Assembly: GCF_030272615.1 (NCBI RefSeq)
Contig: NC_081407.1
Coordinates: 376,195,018-376,259,017 of the forward strand
Length of the DNA: 64,000 bases
Origin: Cryptomeria japonica
Lineage: Eukaryota; Streptophyta; Pinopsida; Cupressales; Cupressaceae
Direction: 5' to 3'
The position numbers were made by a program, and so were the translations under genes. The notes below the pieces were generated by a model. That model was not told the origin of the DNA and ran no database searches. It worked only from the letters and a program-made list of their open reading frames with translations. Below, one piece after another: positions 49,392 through 60,840 of this stretch. Every line of letters begins with the position of its first letter. The first letter of the stretch is position 1.

Positions 49392-50169
49392 TGTTGGTAT
49401 TGCACACTCCAATGATAATTGTACATGATTTAAGGTATTGTCATTGATGGCAACCTTGCAATCCTATGGTACCAACACCGGTAGACTCTATACCGGCAGA
49501 TAGTTCACTGACAGCGACAAGATGATTACCGACACCCTAGACGACAAGAGTTTGTTTATTGCATATTGTATTTATTTGTAATATCATTTTGTAAGTTGAC
49601 ATAGGATATTGTAATAAGACTTATATATAAGTATGAGATCTTGGAGATCATTAAAAAGAGAAGAAATAAGATATACATGATAGATGGATATGATGAGGAA
49701 ATATTAAGCTAGATTTTGGAGTAAGGTTTATGGTAGTTGTAAGAGTTTAAACCCATACTAAACCTGGCATAACAGATGTTGAACTAAAGTAGTACATTAT
49801 ATTGGATTTTCATAATCCATCTTGTAAGTCAGTGAGACTTGTGTTTGTAATTAAGCAGTGAGCTTTAGGTAGTTGGCCTTCCTGCATGTACAGGCCCCTA
49901 TTGTAAGTAATATCTATTCATTGGTCAGTGCGTGAATATTGTGAGTCATAAATCCCACCGAGGTTTTTCCCACACCGAGTTTCCTCGTTAAAAATATTAT
50001 GTTATGTTGTGCTCTCTATGTTGTGTTTATTGTTCATATTTACTGCATTAATTCTTGTTTACCGATACACTATTTTGGAATATAATTTATTTAATAAGGT
50101 TAGAAAATTTGTTAACTGGCAAGATACTCATTCACCCCCCCCCTCTCAGTATCTTTGAGAATCCTAATA
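49392..50169 (+). repeat. 3' LTR of the 47.6-50.2 kb element
   Basis: 778 bp, longer than the 5' LTR by an insertion near 49465-49490 ('tatggtaccaacaccggtag'). Confidence 0.9.
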
Positions 50170-51540
50170 GTCCTAACTTTAACACTAATTCTAATTGACC
50201 CTCAATCCTTACCCTAGGCATTATCCTATAATAATAACCCTAATCGTTAACTAAAACCAATTATAACTATTATTTTGTCTATAATACTATGACTCCCTCT
50301 AATCTAGATCCTAACCCTAACTTGATAATGACCCTAAACTTGACTATATATCTAACCCTAACCCTATTATAACCCTAACCCTAACCCAAACCCAAATCCT
50401 AACTCTTATAGCTATCATCACATACTACCTTTAATTGAAATCTTAACCCTAATCCTAACCCTAAACCTAATTATAATTGTAACCCTATCCCTAATTATAA
50501 TTACTAATTATATTCTTTAACCCTAATCCTAATTATAATCACTAAGACTAACCCCAATCCTAACCTTAACCCTAACCCAAATTATTTAATCCTAACCATA
50601 TTAACTCTAGCCCTAATTATAATCACCAAGACTAACCCCAATCTTAACCCTAACCCTAATTATAACCCTAACCCTAATTATAAACCTAACCATAACCCTA
50701 ACCCTAATTATAATTATAACCCTAACTCTAACCCTAATTTTAATTATAATCACTAATTATAATCTTCAACTCTAACCCTAATTATAATTGTAACCCTAAA
50801 CCCTAACCCAAACCATAAACCTATCCCTATCCTTAATTTTAATCTCTAACCCTAGAATCCTTACCCTAACTCTAAGCCTAAACCTAAATCTAACCATGAT
50901 GTTAATAATGACCCTAACCTGAATCCTAACCCTAACCATAACCCTATCACTATCCTTAATCTTAAACCCTAACCCTAACAATAATCCTCACCCTAACTCT
51001 AAGCCTAAACCTAACTCTAACCATGGTGTTAATAATAACCCAAACCTGAATCCTAACCCTAACATTAAACCTAACCCTACCCCAAACCTTAACCCTAACC
51101 CTAGCTTCATGTAAACCCTAACCATAGCCATAATCCTAACTATGACCCTAACCCTAACCCTACCAATATTCCTAAACCTAACCTTAATGTCAACCATGAT
51201 GTAAACAATAAAATTTACTATAACCCTAATCTTAATCTTAACCCTAACCCTAATCCTAACTCTAACCTAACCATAATCCTAAACCCTAACCCTAACAATA
51301 ATCCTAAACTTAACCCTAACCCAAATTGAACTTTTATCCTAATCTATTCCTAACCTTAATCTAGCCCAAACCCTAATCCTAATTGAACTTTAATACCAAT
51401 TTAACCCTAACTTTAATGTAATTGAACCATAACCCTAATTCTAACCCTAACTTTGATGTAAACCCTAAACATAATTGTAACCCTAACACTAAACCCTAAC
51501 CATAAATTTAAGTTCCTTTGCACTAAACCTTAACCCTAAC

Positions 51541-51580
51541 TATAATCATAATCATAATCATAATCATAATCATAAACCCT
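51541..51580 (+). repeat. (ATAATC)n hexamer run inside the telomere-like array
   Basis: About six consecutive 'ataatc' units, a local homogenisation of a telomere-variant hexamer. Confidence 0.85.
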
Positions 51581-52110
51581 AACCCTAACCATGATCCTAA
51601 AAAAAACCCAAACCCTAACCTTGATGTTAATCCTAACCATGATATACACCCTAACCATTATCATAATCCTAACCCTAACCATGATATAAACCTTAACTCT
51701 GACCATAATACTAACCTTAACCTTGATCCAAAACATAACCATAAACCAGATCCTAATCCTAACCATACCCCCAGTTATAATTCTAACCCTAACCTTAACT
51801 TTGATGTAAACCATAAACATAATTGTAACCCTAACACTAAACCCTAACCCTAACTATAAATTTAACTATAATATTAAACTGTAACTATAACCCTAACCCT
51901 AGCAATAATCTTAATTGTAATTCTTAAACCTAAAGCTAACCATAATCCTAAACCAAAACTAAACCCTAACATTGATGCTAACCCTAACCATGATATAAAC
52001 CCTAACCATTATCATAACGCTAATAGTAAACCCTAACCCTAATCATATACCTAATCCAAACCATGATGCAAACCTTAACCCTAAGGCTAACCATAATCAT
52101 AATCCTCGCG

Positions 52111-52755
52111 ATTATATAAAGTTTTATATTACCATTAAACATAGTTTAATATATCTTAGATTTTAGTATTTGCTTTGATCTTGCAACACATATATATTAT
52201 TAAAAAATGGTCTAAATAGATATATTAAATTTCATATATCTCTGCGTAATAATATAATAATATTATATTATATAAAATTTCATATATCTGTATATAATAG
52301 ATACTAGAGAATAATTGCCAAATTCTCCTCTATTTCAACCACATGAGTCGCAAAAACCAATTGTTCATTGAGTTCAACATCCTTCAAAATGTTCCAGATT
52401 TCAGTTCATAACCTCAACTTTGTGTAATAATATTATAATATTATAATATAATTTTTTTTTAATAAAAAGATACTATATAGTTATATATATTGATTTATTT
52501 TCTGTTTTCTATGTTGCATGGTGCCACTCCCACTAGCATATATACCTTAAATTTTAATTTAATCTATTTAATCTTATATAAAATAAGATTAAAATGTAAG
52601 GTATATATGCTAGTTTTCTAAATGACATATGAATTAAGCTTAAAAAAAATAAACCGATTTTTTTTTTAATTAACATTTTGTACCTTTATTGATGTATCTA
52701 TTGCACACCAAGGTGCGATTGCTAGTTTATGTCTAGAAGACAGAGATGCCCCGTC
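52111..52755. other. AT-rich spacer upstream of the P450 pseudogene
   Basis: Contains an AT-rich direct repeat ('aatattatattatataaaat' followed by 'ttcatatatct' twice near 52210-52290) and the hairpin at 52532-52614. No promoter assigned. Confidence 0.5.
52532..52614. repeat. Inverted repeat with 18 bp perfect ends
   Basis: 'actagcatatataccttaaa' at the left and 'ttaaggtatatatgctagt'-like sequence at the right ('gtaaggtatatatgctagt'), with further pairing inward. 83 bp total, MITE-like. No clear target duplication. Confidence 0.7.
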
Positions 52756-52759
52756 GGAA

Positions 52760-54340
52760 ATGGCGTTTCAAACTGAACAGTTTTAATTGCTTGGAATTTA
52801 TGCACCCGCGAAAGACGCATCAGATGCCACGCTTCACGCTCGGCTTGAATGCCTTTTACTTTGAGAGCTTACTCATTCAATCCTACCTATTTTCCTACTC
52901 TGGCTAAGCTGGCAACCAAGTACGGTGGTGGTCTCTTCTCCTGCCATGGCCAAAGAGTTTCTTAAAACCCATGATTTTGATCTTCGCCAACAGGCCCCCT
53001 ACATCGGCGGGCAGGTACATGACCTACGAGCGCAGAGACGTGGCGCAATCCCCTTACGGAGAGTAGTGGCGGCAGATGAGAAAGCTGTGCACAATCGAAT
53101 TGCTGACGCCCAAGAGAACGGAGTCATTCAGGTGGGTGAGGGAGGAAGAGGTGTCCGCCACGGTCAGATCTGTGTGGGAGGAGAGCCAGCAAGGCGTGCG
53201 CCTCTTCAATCTGAGGAAGCATATCTTTTCCGTCTTACTCAACATCGTGTGCAGAATGTTTGCAGGGACAAGTTACTCCGACCATCAACTCAGCGGAGGA
53301 CAGGAGTTTTCACAGATGGTGGCTGAGATTATGCATCTGACGGGAGTAATTGTTCCGGGAGACTTCATTCCCTCTCTTGCTTTCCTCGATTGGGGAGGCT
53401 ACTGCCGCCGCATGCATGCCATAATAAGGTATTTGATGAGTTTGCTGACAAGCTCATCGATGAGCACATTGAGCGAAGAAGGGTAAAAAAGTCGGAAAAA
53501 TCGGACATTGTGGACGTGATGCTGGACATGGCTGAGATCGGAAGTGCGGAGATACAAGTCTCTCGGCTTCACATGAAAGCAATCATCACGGTCAGTAATT
53601 GTCATGGACCCTCAGAAACTACTAGCTCTTTAGTATTGTCAAATTGTGGAAGTATTCATTTCGTTCATACCCAATTGCCATATTTCTGCGTAGACCTCAC
53701 TAACAAAACGAGTTCAATTCTTTCGCAGGATATGTTAATTGCTGGAGTAGAGACATCTACCACAACTATAGAATGGGCAATGACTGAGCTGTTGAGAAAC
53801 CCTCAAGCAATGTCAAGGGCACAAGAGGAGATTGAATTAAAGGTTGGAAGAGATCGTATGGTAAGAGAGAGTGATCTGGTAAGCTTACACTACTTGCGAT
53901 GTGTGGTGAAGGAAACTCTTCGACTACATGCACCAGCGCCCTTGCTCATGGCACACGAGTCCACCCAGGGTTGCAATGTTGGAGAATACTACATTCCACC
54001 AGAAACAAGGTTATTTGTGAATGTTTGGGCAATCGGAAGAGATGAAAGAGTTTGGGAAGATCCTTTAGAATTCAAGCCCGAGAGATTTATTGGCTCAAGC
54101 ATAGATGTGAATGGCCACCACTTCGAATTGTTGTCTTTCGGAACAGGAAGGAGAGGATGCCCTGGGATTTACATGGGGCTTTCTTCTGTTTACTTGGTTG
54201 TGGCTCAGCTCATACATTGCTTTCATTGGAATGTGGAGGGTGATTTGGATAGGGAGGAAACGTTTGGATTGACCCTACCAAAGAAGTTTCCTATCTCTGC
54301 TTTTCCCTCCTGGAAGCTCACCACCGACAACCCATCATAA
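52760..54340 (+). pseudogene. Cytochrome P450 pseudogene (CYP71 clan, gymnosperm CYP750-like)
   Basis: Haem-thiolate monooxygenase remnant. The C-terminal half is well kept: 'DMLIAGVETSTTTIEWAM' (I-helix AGxET), 'VVKETLRLHAP' (ExxR), 'FKPERF' and 'SFGTGRRGCPG' with the haem-ligand Cys, ending TAA at 54340. The N-terminal half is broken. The membrane anchor and proline hinge are missing or unrecognisable. A deletion and frameshift follow 'LAKLATKYG' (52900-52926). A one-base shift lies near 52976. A TAG at 53064 replaces the Tyr of GEYWRQMRK, and another frameshift lies near 53423. An ATG at 52760 ('MAFQTEQF', then TAA) may be the old start. One intron at 53591-53728 sits at the usual site before the I-helix. 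Family assignment is from recall of conifer P450s and the substrate is unknown. Confidence 0.9.
53591..53728 (+). other. P450 intron
   Basis: Starts gtcagt and ends tttcgcag, phase 0, 138 nt. Being a multiple of three without a stop, it reads through as 46 extra codons between KAIIT and DMLIAG, so a naive frame from 53390 to 54340 looks continuous. Confidence 0.85.
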
Positions 54341-54359
54341 GGTTGGATGTACAGTTGGG

Positions 54360-55390
54360 AGAAAAACTACTAATTGCTATTGTAATTGTGTGAAGGTTCT
54401 GCCTCTTCTTATTGGTTAACTATTAGTCAGTCATCTTGTCATTTTAATTGCACATTTATGTGAAAGGTTTGGTGTACTATCATATCGACATTTAATCAGT
54501 TGCAATTGTATGTTTAGGTTAAAGGTTAGGTGAACTACTATACATACATTTAATCAGTCACAATTATATGTTTATGTTAAAAGTTAGGTGAACTACTATA
54601 TAGACATATAGTCAGTCATCTTGTCAATGTAATTGTATGTTTATCTGAAAAGTTAGGTTAGGCCCTTCATATTTACGGGGAAAGTTAGATGAGGCCCTCT
54701 CTTGTTGTCAGTTTACTAAATAAAATTAAGGAATGAATTTTTAAATAATATTAATAGAAGTTTCTTCTTTTTTATGTTGGAGTGTTTTTAACTATTTACT
54801 ATTATCTATTTTAATGTGCAAGAGTCTTGATACAATTAAGAAAAACTATGATTTTAAAATAAATTAAAATTTAAAAATCTTTTAATCCAGTGAGAAACAA
54901 ATGTCATAGTTATCTTGCTATTGTAATTGCATGTTCATGTGGAAGGTTAGGTTAGGACCTCCATGTTTAGGTGGAGAGAGGTGAGGCCCTCCTTACTATT
55001 GACTTAGTAAATAAAATTATTGTAATTGCATGAAGGTTCTACCTCGTATTATTGGTTAACTACTAGTATAGGCATATAGTCAGTCATCTTGCCATTGTAA
55101 TTCCACACTTATGTGAAAGGTTAGGTTAGGTCCTCTAGGTTTATGTGGAAAGAAATTAGGTGAGACCCTACCTCTTGTTGTTCATTTAGTAAATAAAATT
55201 AAAGAATAAATATTTAAATATTATTAAAAGAAGTTTCTTCTTTCTTATGTCAGAGTGTCTTTTACTATTTACTACTTTCTATTTTTATATGTAAGTCGTG
55301 ATACAATTAAAAAGTACAGGATTTTAGAATAAATTAAAATTTAAAAATCTTTTAATCTAAGGGAAAACAAGTGTCATCTAGAACCAAGAG
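54360..55390 (+). repeat. Tandem duplication (~480 bp) with ~70 bp subrepeats downstream of the P450
   Basis: The block with 'agaagtttcttctttt', 'actatttacta' and 'aaatttaaaaatcttttaat' at about 54731-54895 recurs at about 55206-55365. The preceding 'attggttaactattagtcag' blocks recur likewise at 54412 and 55048. Within the first half, 'taatcagt..caattgtatgtt taggttaaaggttaggtgaactactata' repeats about every 60-75 bp. Confidence 0.75.
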
Positions 55391-55439
55391 GCATGGTAGG
55401 AGCAAATGAAAAGACTAGTCGAAAAGTGGAATCTCATTA

Positions 55440-55900
55440 GGGACAATTAGGTTGTTGCTTAGGTGGTGCGATTGTGATGTTGTTTTTTGCTATTAATATA
55501 GTTTTAGATAGTTCTATTTGTTTTACTTTTTGGTTTATGATGCTCATTATTAAGTCTCTAGGCTTATGGTTTATTGGGCTTGTGAGACCCCTAAGACTGT
55601 TATTATTATTTTTGAATCCGAGAACTGTTGTTACTGTCTACTTTACTCAGTTATTTGTTAGTTTAGTTAGTCCTTATTGTAGGAAGTATGGTAGGATTAA
55701 TAGGGGCTACTACTTTAGTCTATATATTTTTTATTACTTTTGAAGGCTAGCATCTTTGTTCTATGTTGGGTGCCTAGCTATGTGATGCCTAGGGTTTTTT
55801 TACTACTCTCTGTTGTTGTTGTTGTTGTTGTTGTTGTAATGGTTCAGGGCCCTTTCCCTACTAAAGTAATAAAAAACAAGTGTCATAGTGGGAATACTTG
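55440..55900 (+). other. GT-rich segment with (GTT)n, possible LINE 3' tail
   Basis: T/G-rich sequence leads to (GTT)8 at 55812-55837 and then 'taatggttcagggccctttc'. This resembles 3' UTR ends of plant LINEs, but no RT is attached, so the call is tentative. Confidence 0.3.
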
Positions 55901-55986
55901 TCTTTGTAGTATTGTAATAAAATTATTTATTATTGTTTCGAAGGCAAGTGAAAAAGGTGCTGACTAGATTTCCATACCTCGTTGCA

Positions 55987-56176
55987 ATTCTTATTTTTTG
56001 TTTTTGGATTCAACTATGTAGGATTTTTTGCATCAACTTTTTGGATTACACCCTATGATCCATCGTTAGGATTTTCTCTCCTAGAGCTCTCTCATCTTGA
56101 TGATGGATCAAGGAGTGTGATCCAAAAAATTGATGCAAAAAATCCTACATAGTGGAATCCCAAAACAAAAAATTGG
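55987..56176. repeat. Large inverted repeat (foldback), ~80 bp arms
   Basis: 'actatgtaggattttttgca' followed by 'tcaactttttggattacac' and 'tgatccatc' on the left pairs with 'gatggatca', 'gtgtgatccaaaaaattga' and 'tgcaaaaaatcctacatag' on the right. Pairing continues outward into 'ttttttgtttttggatt/ggaatcccaaaacaaaaaatt'. The centre is near 'ctagagctct'. Probably a foldback or MITE-type element. Confidence 0.85.
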
Positions 56177-56179
56177 AAA

Positions 56180-57020
56180 GATTATATCTTTTAGATTTGA
56201 CCATGACCCCAAGCATGAATTGTACTAGGTGCAACTATGACTAAGGGTTTAAAATCAAATTATTCCTTAAAATAAATAATTCATTGATTAGTTGATTTTA
56301 AGTTTTATAGAAAAATTGCTACAGGCATAGTCAAAGTTGATTAAATTTGATTAATTAGTTTTTGATTAAGGTTAAAAAAGGTTTTTAAGGGACCTTAAAC
56401 CCTTTAACAAAATGTCTAAACTAGATATATCATATTATTTGATTAATTAGTTGATTAGTTAAAATCAACCATTATTTGATTAATTAGTTGAGTTTAACTT
56501 TGATAGTAAATTTCCTAAAAGTGAATTGAAGTTCATTTTGTCAAAATGAAAATTTCAATACAATAGTACAAATCAATGCACCAGCAGTATAAAATCAACA
56601 CTACATTACATTATTAAATTATAGATATTAAATTAATCTATCTAAAAATTTCAAAAAGATCTATCTTATTTTATTTTTTAATTTATTGAATAATTTTTTA
56701 TTTGATTTTTGAGTTATCTAACCATTTTCATTGAATTATTGTAGAATTTGTAGTCAACAATTTTATATAAATATTATTATCAATTATAAATATTTTTATT
56801 TCTATTTTTCAATAATAATATAAATATGAATATTATTATAAAAGTTAAATTATTTATTTTTCTACTTAAAGTCATTTTAATTTTTTGAGAGCTATATTTT
56901 TTATAGGTAAGTGCTCCAAGTAATCGGGTAGCTCCCTCTATTAAAAAAAATTGAAATTATATGAAAATTCTATAAGCCATATAAATTTGTATCAAGACAA
57001 AGTGATAAAAGTATCTTACC
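56180..57020. other. AT-rich spacer
   Basis: Repeats of 'ttgattaattagttgatt' near 56285, 56350, 56440 and 56480. No gene seen. Confidence 0.4.
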
Positions 57021-57420
57021 CTAGCCCCAAATTCTACAATTCTATCAACAACTTCTTTAAGAATAAACCCCTCATTTTCATTTAAAAAAGCAACAAATTC
57101 AACAATATTTTTTCTTTGAGTCACTCCCTTTCTATATGATTCCTAAGCCTTCTCCAGCTTAGTTTTCTTATTTCCGTCATTCATATACAACAATCCCTAT
57201 CACTAAATCTCTTCATGGGAGACACCACTACAAATTAATTCATGATAATCCTTGTGCTACTATCCATGAACCTCTGCTAATTTGTAAATCCATTCTTTGG
57301 ATTTAATAATCTTCATTTTCCAAACTTTGAACCTTATGTTAACATCAATCCTTAAGATAGATCCATCCCTAAAATAGTATTTTTCAATGATTTCTATAAG
57401 ACCTTGTTGTATAGAAGGGT
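57020..57420 (-). pseudogene. Degenerate minus-strand coding segment
   Basis: One minus frame reads 'GLIEIIEKYYFRDGSILRID', 'VNIRFKVWKMKIIKSKEWIY' and, after stops, 'YRKGVTQRKNIVEFVAFL' and 'IVEFGAR'. The composition looks protein-like and not random, but at least five stops interrupt it and I recognise no family. Probably part of a retroelement ORF. Confidence 0.35.
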
Positions 57421-57599
57421 TTGACCCCACCACTACCTCCTCTTTTTTTCTAGTTTATTTATTTATTTATTTTTGCTAGGGGGGGTGGTGAACTCCATAA
57501 TTTGTAATTTTGTTTGCTTGTTCTTTTTTCCTATGTTATGTGACTATTTATTGGAGAGAATGTAAAGTAATGAGACAATCTTTTTTTGATTAAAAGGGG

Positions 57600-58140
57600 A
57601 GATTAAAATAAAGGATATTAAAATCTTTCGGTTTAAAGAAAGATTAATAAAGGATAATCAAAGGTGATCTTATTGAAAGGGTGTGGTGGTTTGGAAACCA
57701 CCCTTTAAAAGGTTATATAAGTCATTTATGTGAGAATTGGAAGGGGACAAAGAGATTAGTCATGGAAGAAGAAGAAGAATAAGAAGAAGGTGTTGGATTG
57801 GTCGGCTATGAGGCATTTGGAGAAGGGGCATATAGCACATTCCCAACTCGAGGTATAGCATACACTCAAGAGTGTCATGGCCAATGTCATTTTATTTATG
57901 TCATGATGGGTTCTTTGTAAGATGGTGGATTTTGTTTAAGAACTAATTACCTTTCAGGGTGTTATAGCCATAAAGGATCCAAGACCATTGGAATCTTCTT
58001 AGAGTGATTATTAGCATTCAAAATGCTTAAGATTAAGATAAGTATCAGAAAACTTAATGCTATAAGAATATGGTTGAATTATGTGGCTATGTTTTTCAGT
58101 TTTGTAGTGCCATAAAACTATGACCCTAGCAATTTACGAC
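57600..58140 (+). other. LTR-like promoter region with hairpin and TATA box
   Basis: A hairpin 'ggtggtttggaaaccacc' (57684-57701) is followed by 'ttatataa' (57713) and a (GAA)n run (about 57766-57790). This resembles the U3/R of a plant LTR, but no second copy or clear boundary was found. Confidence 0.3.
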
Positions 58141-58149
58141 TACATTGGG

Positions 58150-58787
58150 GTCCTCACGCATGCGAACTCGAATCCTCTAGCCTAATCAGAGACCGGAGAC
58201 TACTCAACTTGTGAAAATAGATTCTTCCTTGGGCTCCTCATCACTTTGTCCATACTCTTCCCTGGAGAAAGGGGCAGGACACCTGGGCGTGATGCCCCTG
58301 ACGTTGCCCTATTTTCGGCTAGGACCTTCCTAGAGCATGCATTGTGGGTTGTGCAGTGAGTGGGAAAACTTCCCAGATGTTGACCCATGATGAAATTCAA
58401 ATCCACCAACATGTATTTAAGGGACATTTGTCCTCTCATTTGCATAAATGGAGATTGCAAAAGTTGGATAGGTCGAAGTTGGAAAGATTCAAGTTGCATA
58501 AGTGATCAAGCATTCAAGAATTCTTTTCTAGCATTGAGGAATCTCAAGTCTCCCTTCAAGGCTAGGTATTGCATCGAGTCAAGGATTCAACCATTGAAGA
58601 GGAGATCCCTTTCAACATTCAATTCTACAAAAGCATTTCTATCAATATTGCTACTACAACCTCCCTTGAGGTGATTTACAATTCAATCTTTCATTTACAT
58701 CTACTTGCAAGTACTTTCTTTCATTACTTAGTTAATTCCAAAATTGGGGTTTGACCTAAAGGCAAACCCTCAATCCCAACACATTTC
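58150..58787 (-). mobile_element. Partial LTR, minus orientation
   Basis: Read on the minus strand it starts TGTTGGGATTG at 58787, preceded by the purine tract 'aaaagagagggaaatg', and continues 'ggtcaaaccccaattttgga'. The same opening appears on the plus strand at 60856. It is thus the start of a 3' LTR of a minus-strand element whose interior lies to the right. The far end is not fixed. Confidence 0.55.
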
Positions 58788-58799
58788 CCTCTCTTTTAT

Positions 58800-59472
58800 G
58801 TGTGTAGGTTGCAAGTGTACAGCTGTACTTTTAGATTTGAGCTTCATTTGCAGAGGTAGAAAAACCCTTTTTGTTTCATAGATTTTTTTGAGGATCGTGT
58901 ACACTCCTGCCATGGTCCAGACAACTTTTCATCAAATTTGTAGGGCGACTTCGTTTCAATGTTTTAATGCCAAATCTAGGTGCACAGCTTCATCCCCTAT
59001 TTTGATCTCAAGTTATAATCGATTCTTTGTCACTTTTGCATTACATAAATCAATCAAATTCCTTTCCAAATCAAACAAAGGAAGAAGGGATCATCCTAAC
59101 ATTCTTAATTCATTCAAAATTCAATCTATCATCTTTGTGTGGAGATTGAATCTAGTGAATTATCCCTAATCTTCCTAATGTAATGGTGAAAAGTGCTTGA
59201 AGGATAATCAATAGTGAAACTCTCATCTCTCTTTGAGGGAAAGGGTAGTTTCCTTCTTGATCTATCATTCACCATTTTCCAACCATTACAAGTTTATTGT
59301 GTTAATAATTGACTTTATAATTCTTGTCAAATTTTTACATGTTATAGTTACTTTGGTTTTTTACATATAATTTAATCTTATCACATCTTATAATTGATCT
59401 TAACATTAATATTTAGTCCATTAATTATATTGGGATTACTTAATTTAAGTCTTGGAGAAAAGTGCAATTACA
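58800..59472 (+). mobile_element. Partial LTR ending at a primer site
   Basis: The segment ending 'aaaagtgcaattaca' abuts a perfect 'tggtatcagagcc' primer site at 59475-59487, so it is the 3' part of a 5' LTR. Its start is not identified, and it does not resemble the LTR at 60856, so the two may belong to different elements. Confidence 0.5.
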
Positions 59473-59474
59473 TT

Positions 59475-59487
59475 TGGTATCAGAGCC
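59475..59487 (+). promoter_or_regulatory. Primer binding site (tRNA-iMet type)
   Basis: 'tggtatcagagcc' matches the initiator-tRNA-Met site in full. Confidence 0.8.
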
Positions 59488-60840
59488 AAAAATTGGGCTT
59501 TCGAGTTGTTAGTTCTTGAATCTCTTCTTATTTTTGTGTCTTAGTTAAGAGTGAAAAGACTCTATAGATAAATACATAAGATCAATTTCAACAACCTCAC
59601 ATTAGAAATTATATTTAATTTAGATTAAATTGCACTAGTCATTTATAGAGAGAAACATAGTGTGCTATGCCACATATACTTTTAAAAATAAAAATAAAAA
59701 ATAGAATGAAATATATTCTTAATATAGAAATATGTATTAACTATTTCTAAGTTGTATATACCTAATTACCAATACTTCAACATATAAAATGGTTATATTG
59801 CTAATTTTGTTCACAATGACATATCATTTGAAAAAAAGAAAAAATCATAATTATTTGTTATGAATATGTGAGATGATCCCTCACATAATATCCAATATAG
59901 AAAATATGCATAAATTAGCACTCTAAAAAGTGAAATTGTCTTTTATTACAATTAACAAGAAAATAAATTGAATTGTCACTAATGAAAATATAAATAAAAA
60001 CATCTAATTCTTTATTAATAAGAACACCAAACCATGGAATAATGGTATATTACACTTATTATCCTTAGTCAACTAGAGAGAGTTTATGGTCGTCAATTTA
60101 TAGACAAGAATAGGGAGTGACAATGTATAAATCATTACATTATTCCTCACAAGAAAAATATGAGAAGTGTCTCACATCAGTTGAGACCCTAGTAAGTGCA
60201 TCACGTTGGTTGATTTCCTAGAGAATACAAAATATCTTACCAATACCCTTTGTAGGATAGATCTTTTATTTGTGTCTTATAGCCAGTTACCACACTATGT
60301 CGATGAATAGATTGATCATTGCTTCCACTTAATTTATAGTGTTTTGTTTTAACATTCATGTAAACAGTTTATGGTCATTGTTGCCACTTAATTTTATAAT
60401 ATATGCATGTATCTCTTGTAATGGTTAAAAAATTAGGGTTACGGTTAAATTAAGATAATAAAACCACTAGATTACCTTATAATTAAACATTACATTAAAG
60501 AGGAGATGAATCTAATAGATCTAGACATGAAAGACCAAGATTCTAATTATTGATTATTGAAGTTGTTTGGTAGAAAAAATGAGCTACAAAATAGGTGATT
60601 ATTGAAGTTGTTTGGTAGAAAAAATGAGCTACAAATGTTGTATGGAGCCACCAACCTAAATCTGGGCAAAATAAGATGTGATGGATTTGTTCCTAGAAGT
60701 TCGACCTGATTTTTTGGGACCAGGTAGTATCAATTCACCATGGTCCTCCAAATTTTCTAATGTCGAAAGATAAACCTATTTGTCTCTATGAATTATGTTG
60801 ATCCTCCTAAACACAACTTTGTAGCTATTGCTTACACACA
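59488..60840 (+). other. Short retroelement interior without genes
   Basis: 1.35 kb between a primer site and a purine tract. No ORF of note, AT-rich. It contains the 45 bp tandem duplication at 60551-60635. Confidence 0.4.
60551..60635 (+). repeat. 40 bp unit duplicated, 45 bp period
   Basis: The unit 'tgattattgaagttgtttgg' plus 'tagaaaaaatgagctacaaa' is identical at 60551-60590 and 60596-60635. Confidence 0.95.

Larger units (their letters stand above)
47560..50169 (+). mobile_element. Small non-autonomous LTR retrotransposon in the telomere-like array
   Basis: LTRs 47560-48314 and 49392-50169 (TGTTGG...ATAACA or ATAATA), perfect target duplication gtcct (47555-47559 and 50170-50174), primer site 'ttggtatcattct' at 48316, and purine tract 'gaagggggagat' before the 3' LTR. 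The 1.08 kb interior holds a single coiled-coil ORF homologous to part of the long ORF of the 38.8-45.6 kb element. No enzymes are encoded. At 2.6 kb it looks like an internally deleted relative. Confidence 0.92.
45690..52110. repeat. Degenerate interstitial telomere-like array (CCCTAA hexamer), interrupted
   Basis: Dense variants of ccctaa/aaccct fill 45690-47559 and 50170-52110. From about 45690 to 45930 the G-rich strand is on top ('tagggttagggttg'). From about 45950 onward the C-rich strand is on top. Perfect runs rarely exceed three units. The register is six bases (CCCTAA) and not the seven-base CCCTAAA usual in plants, with frequent 'aattat', 'aattgaa' and 'aatcat' interruptions. Longer phrases recur about 0.9 kb apart (near 46070 and 46920), suggesting higher-order duplication. 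An LTR element is inserted at 47560-50169. Confidence 0.9.

Noticed and set aside
50796-51820. Minus-strand ORFs rich in Val/Arg/Ile/Met repeats
   Set aside because: They are translations of the CCCTAA-type array on the complementary strand. The hexamer register gives dipeptide repeats with few stops, not a gene.
45690-52110. True chromosome end (telomere)
   Set aside because: The array is degenerate, changes strand, is flanked on both sides by other sequence and contains a transposon.
53390-54340. Single-exon functional P450 of 316 residues
   Set aside because: It would include an evident GT...AG intron and lack the membrane anchor and first third of the protein. Upstream frames show a stop and frameshifts.
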